64,000 nucleotides of DNA, from the NCBI RefSeq assembly GCF_016907655.1, contig NZ_JAFBCL010000001.1, positions 5,304,001 through 5,368,000 on the forward strand, written 5' to 3'. Numbering within the stretch: the first letter of the stretch is position 1; every line of letters starts with the position of its first letter. The translations under genes were made by a program, and so were the position numbers. This DNA is from Saccharothrix algeriensis (lineage in GTDB: Bacteria; Actinomycetota; Actinomycetes; Mycobacteriales; Pseudonocardiaceae). The notes beneath the pieces are model-generated. The model saw only the letters and a list, made by a program, of their open reading frames with translations. It was not told where the DNA came from and did not search any database. Below are positions 20,023 through 27,671 of this stretch, piece after piece.

Positions 20023-21117
20023 GTGTCGGACGCGGACCGCCCGACCGCCGGGACGGACGCGGTGCCCGCGCTCGCGAACGAGCTGCGGGCACTGCGCCGC
20101 CGGGCCGGTCTGACCCAGCGGGACATCGCCGGGAGGGTCAACTACAGCCACGTGACCGTGGTGAAGGCCGAGGCCGGCCGACGCCCGCCGACGTGGGAGG
20201 TCGTCGAGGCCATCGTCAGGACCTGCTCGCCGGGATCACCCGACCTCGCGACGTGGAAGGAGATGTGGCGCGCCGCGCGCGGCTCGGCGGGGCGGTCGGC
20301 CACCCCGGGTGGGAGCGGGCCGGGTGGGAGCGGGCCGGGTGGGAGCGGGCCGGGTGGGAGCGGGCCGGGTGGGAGCGGGCTGGGTGGGAGCGCCACGGAG
20401 TACGTCGCCGCCCCGCCGGTGGCCGCTCCGCCCGCGCACCGACCCGACCCGGCCGCCATCAGGACCCTGGGCGGGTACGTGGCGGCCCTGGCCTCGCTGC
20501 GGACGGGGTCCTACCGGGACGTCACCGCCCGCGCCCGGTCCGTCTTCGCCACGACGGAGGAGCCCACCCCCTCCGTCGCGCGCTCCACCGTCGCCGACCT
20601 GTTCAAGCCCGACCGGGTGTGGCTGGACTGGGACGTCGTCCACGCCTACCTGGTCGGCTGCGGGGTGCACCGGTCCCACCTGGAGCACTGGCGCCGCCTG
20701 CTGGGCGAGGTGCAGGGGTGGCACCGCGTCGCCAGGCCGCGGCGCGAGGTCTCCAGCGCGCCGCCCCCCGCCGTGGACCTGGCCGGTGTCGGCTCGCCCG
20801 GGGCGTTCGTCGAGGCGCTCAGGGAGCTGACCCGCCGGACCGGGATGAGCATGGCGGACGTGATCGACCGGGCCAGGTGGCACCCCGGCGCGCACATCTA
20901 CGCGCGGTCGGCGATGGCCGCCCGGTTCACCGTCGGCGTCAGCCGGGGGGTGCTGCCCGAGCGGACGCTGGTCAAGGCGTACCTGCGGGGCTGCTACTGC
21001 CCGAGCCTGCGCCACCGCGCCTGGTGCGTGCCCGACTGCAGCGCGGACGAGATCGCGCCCTGGCTGCGGCTGTACGACGGTATGCGCACCTCGCCGGGGC
21101 GCCCCGGCGCCCGCTGA
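20023..21117 (+). CDS. XRE-family regulator with additional HTH-like domains
   Basis: 364 aa. Residues 18-70 form a classical XRE helix-turn-helix (LRALRRRAGLTQRDIAGRVN). Then comes a flexible linker of four GGSGP pentapeptides and one GGSGL (about 96-124), encoded by 15-bp tandem repeats. Two further degenerate HTH-like segments follow: GGYVAALASLRTGSYRDVTA...STVADLFKPDR and AFVEALRELTRRTGMSMADV. The C-terminus has a Cys cluster (CYC...CVPDC) that might bind metal. GTG at 20023 opens the frame 11 bp after the small membrane protein. Probably a transcription factor; its target is unknown but the inverted repeats upstream of the pair are candidates. Confidence 0.75.
   Translation: MSDADRPTAGTDAVPALANELRALRRRAGLTQRDIAGRVNYSHVTVVKAEAGRRPPTWEVVEAIVRTCSPGSPDLATWKEMWRAARGSAGRSATPGGSGPGGSGPGGSGPGGSGPGGSGLGGSATEYVAAPPVAAPPAHRPDPAAIRTLGGYVAALASLRTGSYRDVTARARSVFATTEEPTPSVARSTVADLFKPDRVWLDWDVVHAYLVGCGVHRSHLEHWRRLLGEVQGWHRVARPRREVSSAPPPAVDLAGVGSPGAFVEALRELTRRTGMSMADVIDRARWHPGAHIYARSAMAARFTVGVSRGVLPERTLVKAYLRGCYCPSLRHRAWCVPDCSADEIAPWLRLYDGMRTSPGRPGAR
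20311..20392 (+). repeat. 15-bp tandem repeat encoding GGSGP linker
   Basis: Five in-frame copies of GGGAGCGGGCCGGGT (the fifth with one substitution) plus a partial sixth, inside the XRE gene. Copy number is likely variable between strains. Confidence 0.9.
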
Positions 21118-21194
21118 GCCCGACGCGGTGGTCGCCGACGGGGGACACCGCGCCGGGCTGCGTTGACGGCGTGGTGGCGCGTCGGTCGGGTGGC

Positions 21195-21258
21195 GCGCCG
21201 GTCGGGTGTTGCGCCGGTCGGGTGTTGCGCCGGTCGGGTGTTGCGCCGGTCGGGTGGT
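21195..21258. repeat. 16-bp intergenic tandem repeat upstream of ggt
   Basis: Four copies of GCGCCGGTCGGGTGTT (the last imperfect) in the 282-bp gap between the XRE gene and ggt, followed by further GGTCGGTTGGTCG-like degenerate repeats to about 21320. No gene supported. Confidence 0.85.
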
Positions 21259-21399
21259 CGGGTGGCGCGCCGGTTGGATGGTGGTGGTCGGTTGGTCGGT
21301 TGGTCGGGTGGCGCGGTGGGCGCGGTGGACCGGGTTGTCCGCGGCGGGGTTCGGCGCGGCGGGGTACTCCCGGCGCGCCGCCCGGAGTACAAGGGAGTG

Positions 21400-23169
21400 A
21401 TGCCCAGGTCGTCGGTCGTCAGCGCCCTCGCCGCCCTCTTCCTCGTCGCCCCCCTCGCCCCCGCCCTCGCCCAGCCCGCCGCACCACCGCGCGCGCCCGA
21501 AGCGGTCGGCTTCGGCGGCGCGGTGGCGAGCGTCGACCCGGACGCCTCGCGCATCGGCGTGGACGTCCTGCGCCGCGGCGGGAACGCCGTCGACGCGGCG
21601 GTCGCCGTCGCCGCCGCGCTCGGGGTCACCGACCCGTTCTCGGCCGGTGTCGGCGGCGGCGGGTTCCTCGTCCGCTACGACGCCCGCACCGGCCGCGTCT
21701 CCACCCTGGACGGCCGGGAGACCGCTCCCGCCGCCGCGGACGAGGGGCTCTTCGTCGAGGACGGCGCGGCGATCCCGTTCGCCGAGGCGGTGACCAGCGG
21801 CCTGTCGGTCGGGGTGCCCGGCGCCCCGCTCACCTGGCAGCGGGCGCTCGACCTGTGGGGCACGCACTCGCTGGACCGGGCGCTGCGGCCGGCCGAGGAG
21901 CTGGCCCGGCGCGGGTTCACCGTCGACGCCGAGTTCCACCGGCAGGTCGTCGACAACGCCGACCGGTTCGCCGACCTCACCTCCACCGCGGCCCTCTTCC
22001 TGCCGGCGCCGGCGGTGGGCAGCACGTTCCGCAACCCCGACCTCGCCGACACCTACCGGGAGCTGCGCGAGCACGGCGCGTCCGCGCTCCACCGGGGCGC
22101 CATCGGGCGCGACGTCGTCCGGGCCGTCACCGAGCCGCCGGTCGACCCCGCCGCGACCCGCACCGTCCGGCCGGGCCGGCTGAGCGCGGCCGACCTGCGC
22201 GACTACCGCGTCCCCGAGCGCGAGCCGACCCGCACCCGCTACCGCGGCCTGGACGTGTTCGGCGCCGCTCCGCCGTCCGCGGGCGGCACGACGGTCGGCG
22301 AGGCCCTCAACGTCCTGGAGACCACGCGGCTGTCCGCCGAGACCCCCGTCCAGTACCTGCACCGGTACCTGGAGGCGAGCCGCCTGGCCTTCGCCGACCG
22401 CGACCGCTGGGTGGGCGACCCCGGCTTCGCCGACGTGCCGACCCGGGCGCTGCTGTCGCAGGAGTTCGCCGACAGCCGCGCCTGCCTGATCTCGCCCACC
22501 GCCGCCCTGACCAGCCCCGTCGCGCCGGGCGACCCGCGCGACCCGCGGCCGTGCGCCACCGCGGGCGCGGGCGCCGCCACCCCGCACGAGGGCACCGACA
22601 CCACGCACCTCACCGTCGCCGACAAGTGGGGCGACGTCGTCTCCTACACCCTCAGCATCGAGCAGGAGGGCGGCAGCGGCATCGTCGTGCCCGGCCGCGG
22701 GTTCCTGCTCAACAACGAGCTGACCGACTTCTCCTTCACCCCGGTCGCGCCCGGCGTCCCCGACCCGAACCTGCCGGGCCCCGGCAAGCGCCCGCGCTCC
22801 TCCATGGCCCCGACGATCGTGCTGCACCACGGGGAGTTCGTGCTCGCCCTCGGCTCGCCCGGCGGCTCGACCATCATCACGACCGTCCTCCAGGTGCTCA
22901 CCCGGCGCCTGGACCGGGGCCAGGGCCTGCTCGACGCGATCGCCGCGCCCCGCGCGTCCCAGCGCAACACGGCCACCACCCGGGCCGAGGAGGCGTTCCT
23001 CGCCACCGGGGAGGCACGGGCCCTGCACGCCCTGGGGCACCGCTTCACCGCGACCGGGGAGATCGGCGCCGTGACAGCGGTCGAACGCCTGCCCGACGGC
23101 CGCTGGCGCGCCGCCGCCGAACCCGTCCGGCGCGGCGGGGGAGCGGCCCGGGTCGTGCACCCCCGCTGA
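21400..23169 (+). CDS. ggt: Secreted gamma-glutamyltransferase
   Basis: Exported N-terminal nucleophile hydrolase that cleaves or transfers gamma-glutamyl groups from glutathione and related peptides. 589 aa. Signal peptide MPRSSVVSALAALFLVAPLA ending near ALAQP. Large-subunit motif GGNAVDAAVA; autoprocessing site GTDTTHLTV, where the first Thr of TTH becomes the nucleophile; oxyanion and substrate motif GSPGGSTI near the C-terminus. An upstream in-frame GTG at 21397 with GGAG 9 nt away is an equally possible start; both leave the signal peptide intact. No operon partner. Confidence 0.93.
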   Translation: MPRSSVVSALAALFLVAPLAPALAQPAAPPRAPEAVGFGGAVASVDPDASRIGVDVLRRGGNAVDAAVAVAAALGVTDPFSAGVGGGGFLVRYDARTGRVSTLDGRETAPAAADEGLFVEDGAAIPFAEAVTSGLSVGVPGAPLTWQRALDLWGTHSLDRALRPAEELARRGFTVDAEFHRQVVDNADRFADLTSTAALFLPAPAVGSTFRNPDLADTYRELREHGASALHRGAIGRDVVRAVTEPPVDPAATRTVRPGRLSAADLRDYRVPEREPTRTRYRGLDVFGAAPPSAGGTTVGEALNVLETTRLSAETPVQYLHRYLEASRLAFADRDRWVGDPGFADVPTRALLSQEFADSRACLISPTAALTSPVAPGDPRDPRPCATAGAGAATPHEGTDTTHLTVADKWGDVVSYTLSIEQEGGSGIVVPGRGFLLNNELTDFSFTPVAPGVPDPNLPGPGKRPRSSMAPTIVLHHGEFVLALGSPGGSTIITTVLQVLTRRLDRGQGLLDAIAAPRASQRNTATTRAEEAFLATGEARALHALGHRFTATGEIGAVTAVERLPDGRWRAAAEPVRRGGGAARVVHPR

Positions 23170-23508
23170 ACCGGCTCGACGCGCCCGCGGGCTGCGCCGG
23201 GGCCCGCCGGCGGCCGGGTCCGGCCGCACGCTCGCAGGCGGCGCCAGGGCTACACGGGACCCGCCGGCGGCTGGGTCCGGCCGCGCGTCCGCGGGCGGCG
23301 CCGGGGCTCGCCGGCGGCTGGGTCCGGCCACGCGCCCGCGCGCTACGCGGGTCGTCCACGTCTGCGCCACGGGTGCTCCCCGCGGCGCAGGCGGGGTCAT
23401 CCCGGGGGAGTACGGGCGCTCGCCACCCCGGGCGGACGCGCGCGCACGCCCCGGTGGGCGATCGTGGTCCCACCAGGGGCGGACGGACTCGAAACAGGGA
23501 GTGACGAC
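23170..23508. repeat. Intergenic GC-rich imperfect repeats
   Basis: Between about 23203 and 23345 there are three imperfect copies, roughly 50-60 bp each, built round CGCCGGCGGCTGGGTCCGGC and followed by a GCGGGCGGCGCC-type segment. The remainder to 23508 shows no gene except the start region of the small ORF downstream. Confidence 0.55.
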
Positions 23509-23655
23509 ATGACCACCATCACGATGAGCGGCCCGGCCACCGCCACGAGGACCCCGGCGGTCGTCACCGGCACGGCGACGGCCGCGAGGTTCGTCGGCCA
23601 CTTCCTCGCCGCGCTGGTCGGCGTTGCCCTCCTCGGCCGCCACGTCGACCACTGA
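23509..23655 (+). CDS. 48-aa hypothetical peptide with one hydrophobic helix
   Basis: ATG at 23509 has AGGGAG 7 nt upstream. The product is Thr/Ala-rich with a C-terminal hydrophobic segment FVGHFLAALVGVALLG and ends RHVDH. A 10-bp hairpin starts 3 bp after its stop, which supports a real short transcription unit. No family recognised; it could be a small membrane peptide. Confidence 0.45.
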   Translation: MTTITMSGPATATRTPAVVTGTATAARFVGHFLAALVGVALLGRHVDH

Positions 23656-23657
23656 GC

Positions 23658-23686
23658 CGCGCCGCGGACCACCGGGCCGCGGCGCG
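23658..23686 (+). terminator. Hairpin after the 48-aa ORF
   Basis: 10-bp perfect stem (23658-23667 with 23677-23686) and 9-nt loop, immediately after the stop at 23655. Confidence 0.6.
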
Positions 23687-23766
23687 ACCGGCCCCGCCGC
23701 CCACCGGGTCGGGGCCGCGCGGGTGGTGATCGGGCACTGAGCGCCGCCGCGCCCGGTCCGCTCTCC

Positions 23767-23772
23767 TAGACT
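23767..23772 (+). promoter_or_regulatory. -10 box (TAGACT) of the def operon
   Basis: TAGACT ends 29 nt before the def GTG, leaving room for a short leader containing the GAGGAGAG ribosome-binding site at 23791-23798. No good -35 box is seen. Confidence 0.4.
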
Positions 23773-23801
23773 GGCCGTCTGCCCCCGTTCGAGGAGAGTG
23801 C

Positions 23802-24347
23802 GTGACCGTCCAACCCATCCGGCTGTTCGGCGACCCGGTGCTGCGGACCCGCGCCGCCGAGGTCACCGACTTCGACGCGGAACTGCGCAAGCTGGTCAAG
23901 GACCTGTGGGACACCATGAGCGACGCCGGCGGCGCGGGGCTGGCCGCGCCCCAGCTCGGGGTCGGCCTGCGGGTGTTCACCTACCACTGCGACGGCTTCG
24001 CGGGCCACCTGGTCAACCCCGAGTTCGAGGTCGTCGGCGACGAGTTCCAGGACGGCCCCGAGGGCTGCCTGTCCATCCCCGGCCTGTCGTGGGACTGCCG
24101 GCGGCACCGCGACGTCGTCGCGCGCGGCTGGAACATGCACGGCGAGCCCGTCGAGGTGGAGGGCACGGACCTGCTGGCCCGCTGCATCCAGCACGAGACC
24201 GACCACCTGGACGGCGTGCTGTTCCTCGACCGGCTCGACGAGCGGACCCGCAAGGAGGCGATGCGGGAGATCCGGCGGCAGTCCTGGTTCGACGGCTCGG
24301 CGCCCACGCTCAAGCAGTCGCCGCACCCGCTGTTCGGGGGTGCGTGA
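23802..24347 (+). CDS. def: Peptide deformylase
   Basis: Removes the N-terminal formyl group from nascent proteins. 181 aa. All three signature motifs are present: GAGLAAPQ (44-51), EGCLS with metal ligand C89, and QHETDHLDG with H131, E132 and H135. GTG start with GAGGAG 5 nt upstream. Its stop overlaps or nearly abuts fmt, pairing the deformylase with the formyltransferase. Confidence 0.97.
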   Translation: MTVQPIRLFGDPVLRTRAAEVTDFDAELRKLVKDLWDTMSDAGGAGLAAPQLGVGLRVFTYHCDGFAGHLVNPEFEVVGDEFQDGPEGCLSIPGLSWDCRRHRDVVARGWNMHGEPVEVEGTDLLARCIQHETDHLDGVLFLDRLDERTRKEAMREIRRQSWFDGSAPTLKQSPHPLFGGA

Positions 24348-24349
24348 CC

Positions 24350-25279
24350 GTGCGCCTGGTCTTCGCGGGCACGCCCGAGGTGGCGCTGCCCTCCCTGCGG
24401 CTCCTGCTGGACTCGCCCCGGCACGAGGTGGCCGCCGTCGTCACCCGCCCGGACGCCCCGGCCGGCCGCGGTCGCCGGGTCGAGCGGTCGCCGGTGGCGG
24501 CCCTGGCCGACGAGCGCGGCATCGAGGTGCTGGCGCCGGCCAAGGCGGGCGACCCCGACTTCCTGGCCCGGCTGCGGGCGATCGGGCCCGACCTGTGCCC
24601 GGTGGTCGCCTACGGCGCGCTGCTGCCCGAGTCGGCGCTGGCCATCCCGCGCCACGGCTGGGTGAACCTGCACTTCTCGGTGCTGCCCGCCTGGCGGGGC
24701 GCGGCCCCGGTGCAGGCGGCCGTGCGGCACGGTGACGACATCACCGGCGCGACCACGTTCCGGATCGTGAAGGCGCTCGACGCCGGCCCGGTGTTCGGCG
24801 TGGTCACCGAGCGGGTGCGCGAGCGGGACACGTCCGGTGAGCTGCTGGGCCGGCTCGCCGAGTCCGGTGCGAAGCTGCTGCTGTCCACCGTCGACGGCAT
24901 CGAGGACGGCACGCTGCGCCCGGTGGAGCAGTCGGAGGAGAACGTCAGCTACGCGCCCAAAGTCACCGTGGACGACGCCCGGCTGGACTTCGCCGGCACG
25001 CCGGCGGCGGCGCTGGACCGCGTCTCGCGGGCGGTGACGCCGGACCCGGGCGCGTGGGCGGAGTTCCGCGGCGAACGGCTCAAGCTGGGCCCGGTCGCCC
25101 CGGTGGAGGCCGACGGCCTCGCGCCCGGCGAGCTGCGGGTCGAGCGCAGGCGCGTGCTGGTCGGCACGGCCACCACGCCGGTGGCGCTCAGCGACGTGCA
25201 GGCGCAGGGCAAGAAGCGGATGGCGGCGACCGACTGGGCGCGCGGCGTCCGGATCGAGGCGGGGGAACGGCTCTCATGA
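24350..25279 (+). CDS. fmt: Methionyl-tRNA formyltransferase
   Basis: Formylates initiator Met-tRNA using 10-formyl-THF. 309 aa from GTG 24350, which gives the family N-terminus MRLVFAGTPEVALP. A GTG two codons earlier (24344) overlaps the def stop in GTGA fashion and is the alternative. Catalytic signature WVNLHFSVLPAWRGAAPVQ is present, and the C-terminal OB-fold domain follows from about residue 205. The stop overlaps rsmB by 4 bp. Confidence 0.96.
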   Translation: MRLVFAGTPEVALPSLRLLLDSPRHEVAAVVTRPDAPAGRGRRVERSPVAALADERGIEVLAPAKAGDPDFLARLRAIGPDLCPVVAYGALLPESALAIPRHGWVNLHFSVLPAWRGAAPVQAAVRHGDDITGATTFRIVKALDAGPVFGVVTERVRERDTSGELLGRLAESGAKLLLSTVDGIEDGTLRPVEQSEENVSYAPKVTVDDARLDFAGTPAAALDRVSRAVTPDPGAWAEFRGERLKLGPVAPVEADGLAPGELRVERRRVLVGTATTPVALSDVQAQGKKRMAATDWARGVRIEAGERLS

Positions 25280-26703
25280 CCCAGCGATCCTCCCGACCGT
25301 CCCGGCCCCGCGGCCCCCACCCGCCGCGCCGGCGCACCGGCCCGGCCCGGCCCCCGGTGGAGGACCCGGCGCGGCTGGCCGCGCTGGACGCGCTGCGCGC
25401 GGTGCGCCAGCGCGACGCCTATGCCAACCTGGTGCTGCCCGGCCTGCTGCGGGAGCGCCGGATCACCGGCCGCGACGCCGCGCTGGCCACCGAGCTGACC
25501 TACGGCACGTCCCGCGCGCAGGGTCTGCTCGACGCGATCCTGGCCGCCTGCTCGGACCGGCCGCTGTCCGAGGTGGACGGCTCGGTGCTGGACGCGCTGC
25601 GGCTGGGCGCCTACCAGCTGCTGCGCACGCGCATCCCGTCGCACGCGGCGGTGGCCTCCACGGTCGACCTGGTCCGCGCGGAGCTGGGGTCGGGCGCGGC
25701 CGGGTTCGCCAACGCGGTGCTGCGCCGCGTGACCGCGCAGGACGAGGCCGGCTGGGTCGACGAGGTGGCGCCGGACGAGGAGGCCGACCCGATCGGCTAC
25801 CTCGCCATGGCGCACGCCCACCCCCGGTGGGTCGCGCAGGCGTTCGCGGAGGCGCTGGGCAGCCGCGGCGAGCCGCTGCGGGAGGCGCTGGCGGCCGACG
25901 ACGCGCGGCCGGCCGTGCACCTGGCGGCGCGGCCGGGCGAGTGCAGCGCCGACGAGCTGGCCGCCATGACCGGCGGCGACGTCGCGCCGTACTCGCCGTA
26001 CGGGGTGCGCCTGGAGGCGGGCGCGGGCGACCCGGGCGACCTCGACCCGGTGCGCGAGAAGCTGGCGGTGGTGCAGGACGAGGGCAGCCAGCTGTGCGCG
26101 CTGGCGCTGACCCGCGTGCCGCTGGCGGGCGCCGACGAGCGGTGGCTCGACCTGTGCGCCGGTCCGGGCGGCAAGGCGGTGATGCTGGGCGCGCTGGCCT
26201 CGCTGTCGGGCGCGGGCCTGGACGCGGTGGAGAAGGCGCCGCACCGCGCGGAGCTGGTCCGCAAGGCGGTGGTCGACCTGCCGGTGACCGTGCACGTGGC
26301 GGACGGGCGCGACGCGGGCCTGCCGTCGGGCGGGTTCGACCGCGTGCTGGTGGACGCGCCGTGCACGGGGCTGGGCGCGCTGCGCCGGCGGCCGGAGGCG
26401 CGGTGGCGGCGCAAGCCGTCGGACGTGGCCCCGCTCGCCCGGCTGCAGCGCGAGCTGCTGACCTCGGCGCTGGACCTGGTCCGGCCCGGCGGGGTGGTGG
26501 CGTACGTGGTGTGCTCACCGCACCTGTCGGAGACCGTCGGCGTGGTCGCGGACGTGGCGCGGCGGACCGGGGCGGAGCGCCTGGACGCGCGGGCGTTCTT
26601 CCCCGACGTGCCCGCTCTGGGCGACGGGCCGCACGTCCAGCTGTGGCCGCACCTGCACGGCACGGACGCGATGTTCTGCGCCCTGCTGCGCCGCCCGGCC
26701 TGA
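25276..26703 (+). CDS. rsmB: 16S rRNA m5C967 methyltransferase RsmB
   Basis: SAM-dependent methyltransferase (Fmu/Sun). 475 aa. A basic Arg/Pro-rich N-terminal tail precedes a NusB-like RNA-binding domain (about 30-165). The Rossmann methyltransferase domain has SAM motif LDLCAGPGGK (291-300) and both catalytic cysteines, C363 (DAPCTGLG) and C413 (VVCSPHLSET). ATG overlaps the fmt stop. Confidence 0.95.
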   Translation: MTQRSSRPSRPRGPHPPRRRTGPARPPVEDPARLAALDALRAVRQRDAYANLVLPGLLRERRITGRDAALATELTYGTSRAQGLLDAILAACSDRPLSEVDGSVLDALRLGAYQLLRTRIPSHAAVASTVDLVRAELGSGAAGFANAVLRRVTAQDEAGWVDEVAPDEEADPIGYLAMAHAHPRWVAQAFAEALGSRGEPLREALAADDARPAVHLAARPGECSADELAAMTGGDVAPYSPYGVRLEAGAGDPGDLDPVREKLAVVQDEGSQLCALALTRVPLAGADERWLDLCAGPGGKAVMLGALASLSGAGLDAVEKAPHRAELVRKAVVDLPVTVHVADGRDAGLPSGGFDRVLVDAPCTGLGALRRRPEARWRRKPSDVAPLARLQRELLTSALDLVRPGGVVAYVVCSPHLSETVGVVADVARRTGAERLDARAFFPDVPALGDGPHVQLWPHLHGTDAMFCALLRRPA

Positions 26704-27132
26704 CCCGGGTCGGGCGGGCCGCCGGGCCGGCGGTGGTCGGCGAGCCGGTGGTGGCCGCCGGCCGGCGGTGGTTCGCGGGCCGGGTGGGGCTGCCGGGATC
26801 GGCGGTGCCCGCCCGGCGGGTCCGTGCGGGCGGGCCCGCGTCCGCCGGGATCGGCCGCGGCTGCCGGGTCGGTGGTGGTTCTGCCGGATCGGCCAGTGGT
26901 GGTTCTGCCGGCCGGGTGGGGCTGCCGGGTCGGTGGGGCTGTCGGGTCGGCTGTGGCTGCCGGGCCGGTGGTGGCCATCGGGTCGGTCGGTGGTCAGCTC
27001 GGCCGGTGACGGTCGGGTCGGCCGGTGGCGGCCGGTGATGGTCGGGTCGGCCGGTGGCGGCCGGCGGTGGCGGCCGGTGCGCGGGCCGGTGGTGGGACGA
27101 CGGCGAGGGGCGGGCGGCGGTGGGTGGAGCGG
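26704..27132. repeat. Intergenic G-rich degenerate repeats
   Basis: About 430 bp built of GGTCGG/GCCGGT-type words. The clearest unit is a 29-bp near-exact tandem duplication at 27011-27039 and 27040-27068. All frames are low-complexity Gly/Arg/Val; no gene supported. The right end may carry the promoter of the flavoprotein gene. Confidence 0.65.
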
Positions 27133-27660
27133 GTGGGTGGTCCGGTGCTCGGGTTGGTGGCGTCGGCCGCCGGCGGGGTGGAGCGGTGGTTCCGGACCGG
27201 GCTGGCGGAGCCGCTGGCCCGGCGGGGGTGGCGGCTGGCCGTCACGCTGACCCCGACCGCCGCGCGGTGGCTGGAGCCGGAGCTGCCCGGCCTGGCGGGG
27301 TTGACCGACCTGCCGGTCCGCTGGACCTCGCGGCTGCCGTCGGAACCGAAACCGCACCCGGTGCCCGACGCGTTCGCGTTCGCGCCCGCCACGCTCAACT
27401 CCCTCGCGAAGCTCGCCGTGGGCATCGGCGACAACCAGGCGCTGACCGTGCTGTCCGAGGCGCTCGGGCGGCGCGCGCCGCTGGTGGTGCTCGCCCAGGT
27501 CGGCCCCGACCAGGCCCGCCACCCCGCCTACCGCGGCCACCTGGCGGTGCTGCGCGAGGCCGGGGCGCAGGTGGTGACCGGGGGCCCGGAGGAGGTGCTG
27601 GGTGCACTCGCCGTGTTCGAGGCGCGACGGTCCGAATTGACAGCCAAGCGAGACGCGTAG
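27133..27660 (+). CDS. CoaC-like flavoprotein (DFP family)
   Basis: About 175 aa, one flavoprotein domain related to the CoaC half of CoaBC. It keeps the N-terminal VLGLVASAAGGVE nucleotide loop and the family motif APATLNSLAKLAVGIGDNQ. The PAMN motif and the downstream Cys of true decarboxylases are not evident; that region reads PLVVLAQVGPDQARHPAYRG. The start is uncertain: GTG 27124, 27133 and 27145 are in frame and the sequence upstream is low-complexity. It may oxidise or bind a small substrate with FMN. True CoaBC is encoded at 14270-15535, so this is not the CoA enzyme. Confidence 0.75.
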   Translation: MGGPVLGLVASAAGGVERWFRTGLAEPLARRGWRLAVTLTPTAARWLEPELPGLAGLTDLPVRWTSRLPSEPKPHPVPDAFAFAPATLNSLAKLAVGIGDNQALTVLSEALGRRAPLVVLAQVGPDQARHPAYRGHLAVLREAGAQVVTGGPEEVLGALAVFEARRSELTAKRDA

Positions 27661-27666
27661 CAGGCT
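27637..27666 (+). promoter_or_regulatory. Promoter of the LAL-like ATPase gene, inside the flavoprotein 3' end
   Basis: Consensus TTGACA (27637-27642), 18-bp spacer, then CAGGCT (27661-27666), one base from the TAGGCT boxes seen elsewhere. The GTG start at 27672 is only 5 nt further, implying a leaderless or nearly leaderless mRNA. Confidence 0.5.
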
Positions 27667-27671
27667 TGCCC

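Noticed and set aside
21195..21258. CRISPR array
   Set aside because: Direct 16-bp tandem repeats without unique spacers and no cas genes; a minisatellite.
20236..23652. 1138-codon open frame antisense to XRE and ggt genes
   Set aside because: Passes through intergenic repeats and gives repetitive Arg/Pro/Thr sequence; ggt is clearly the real gene.
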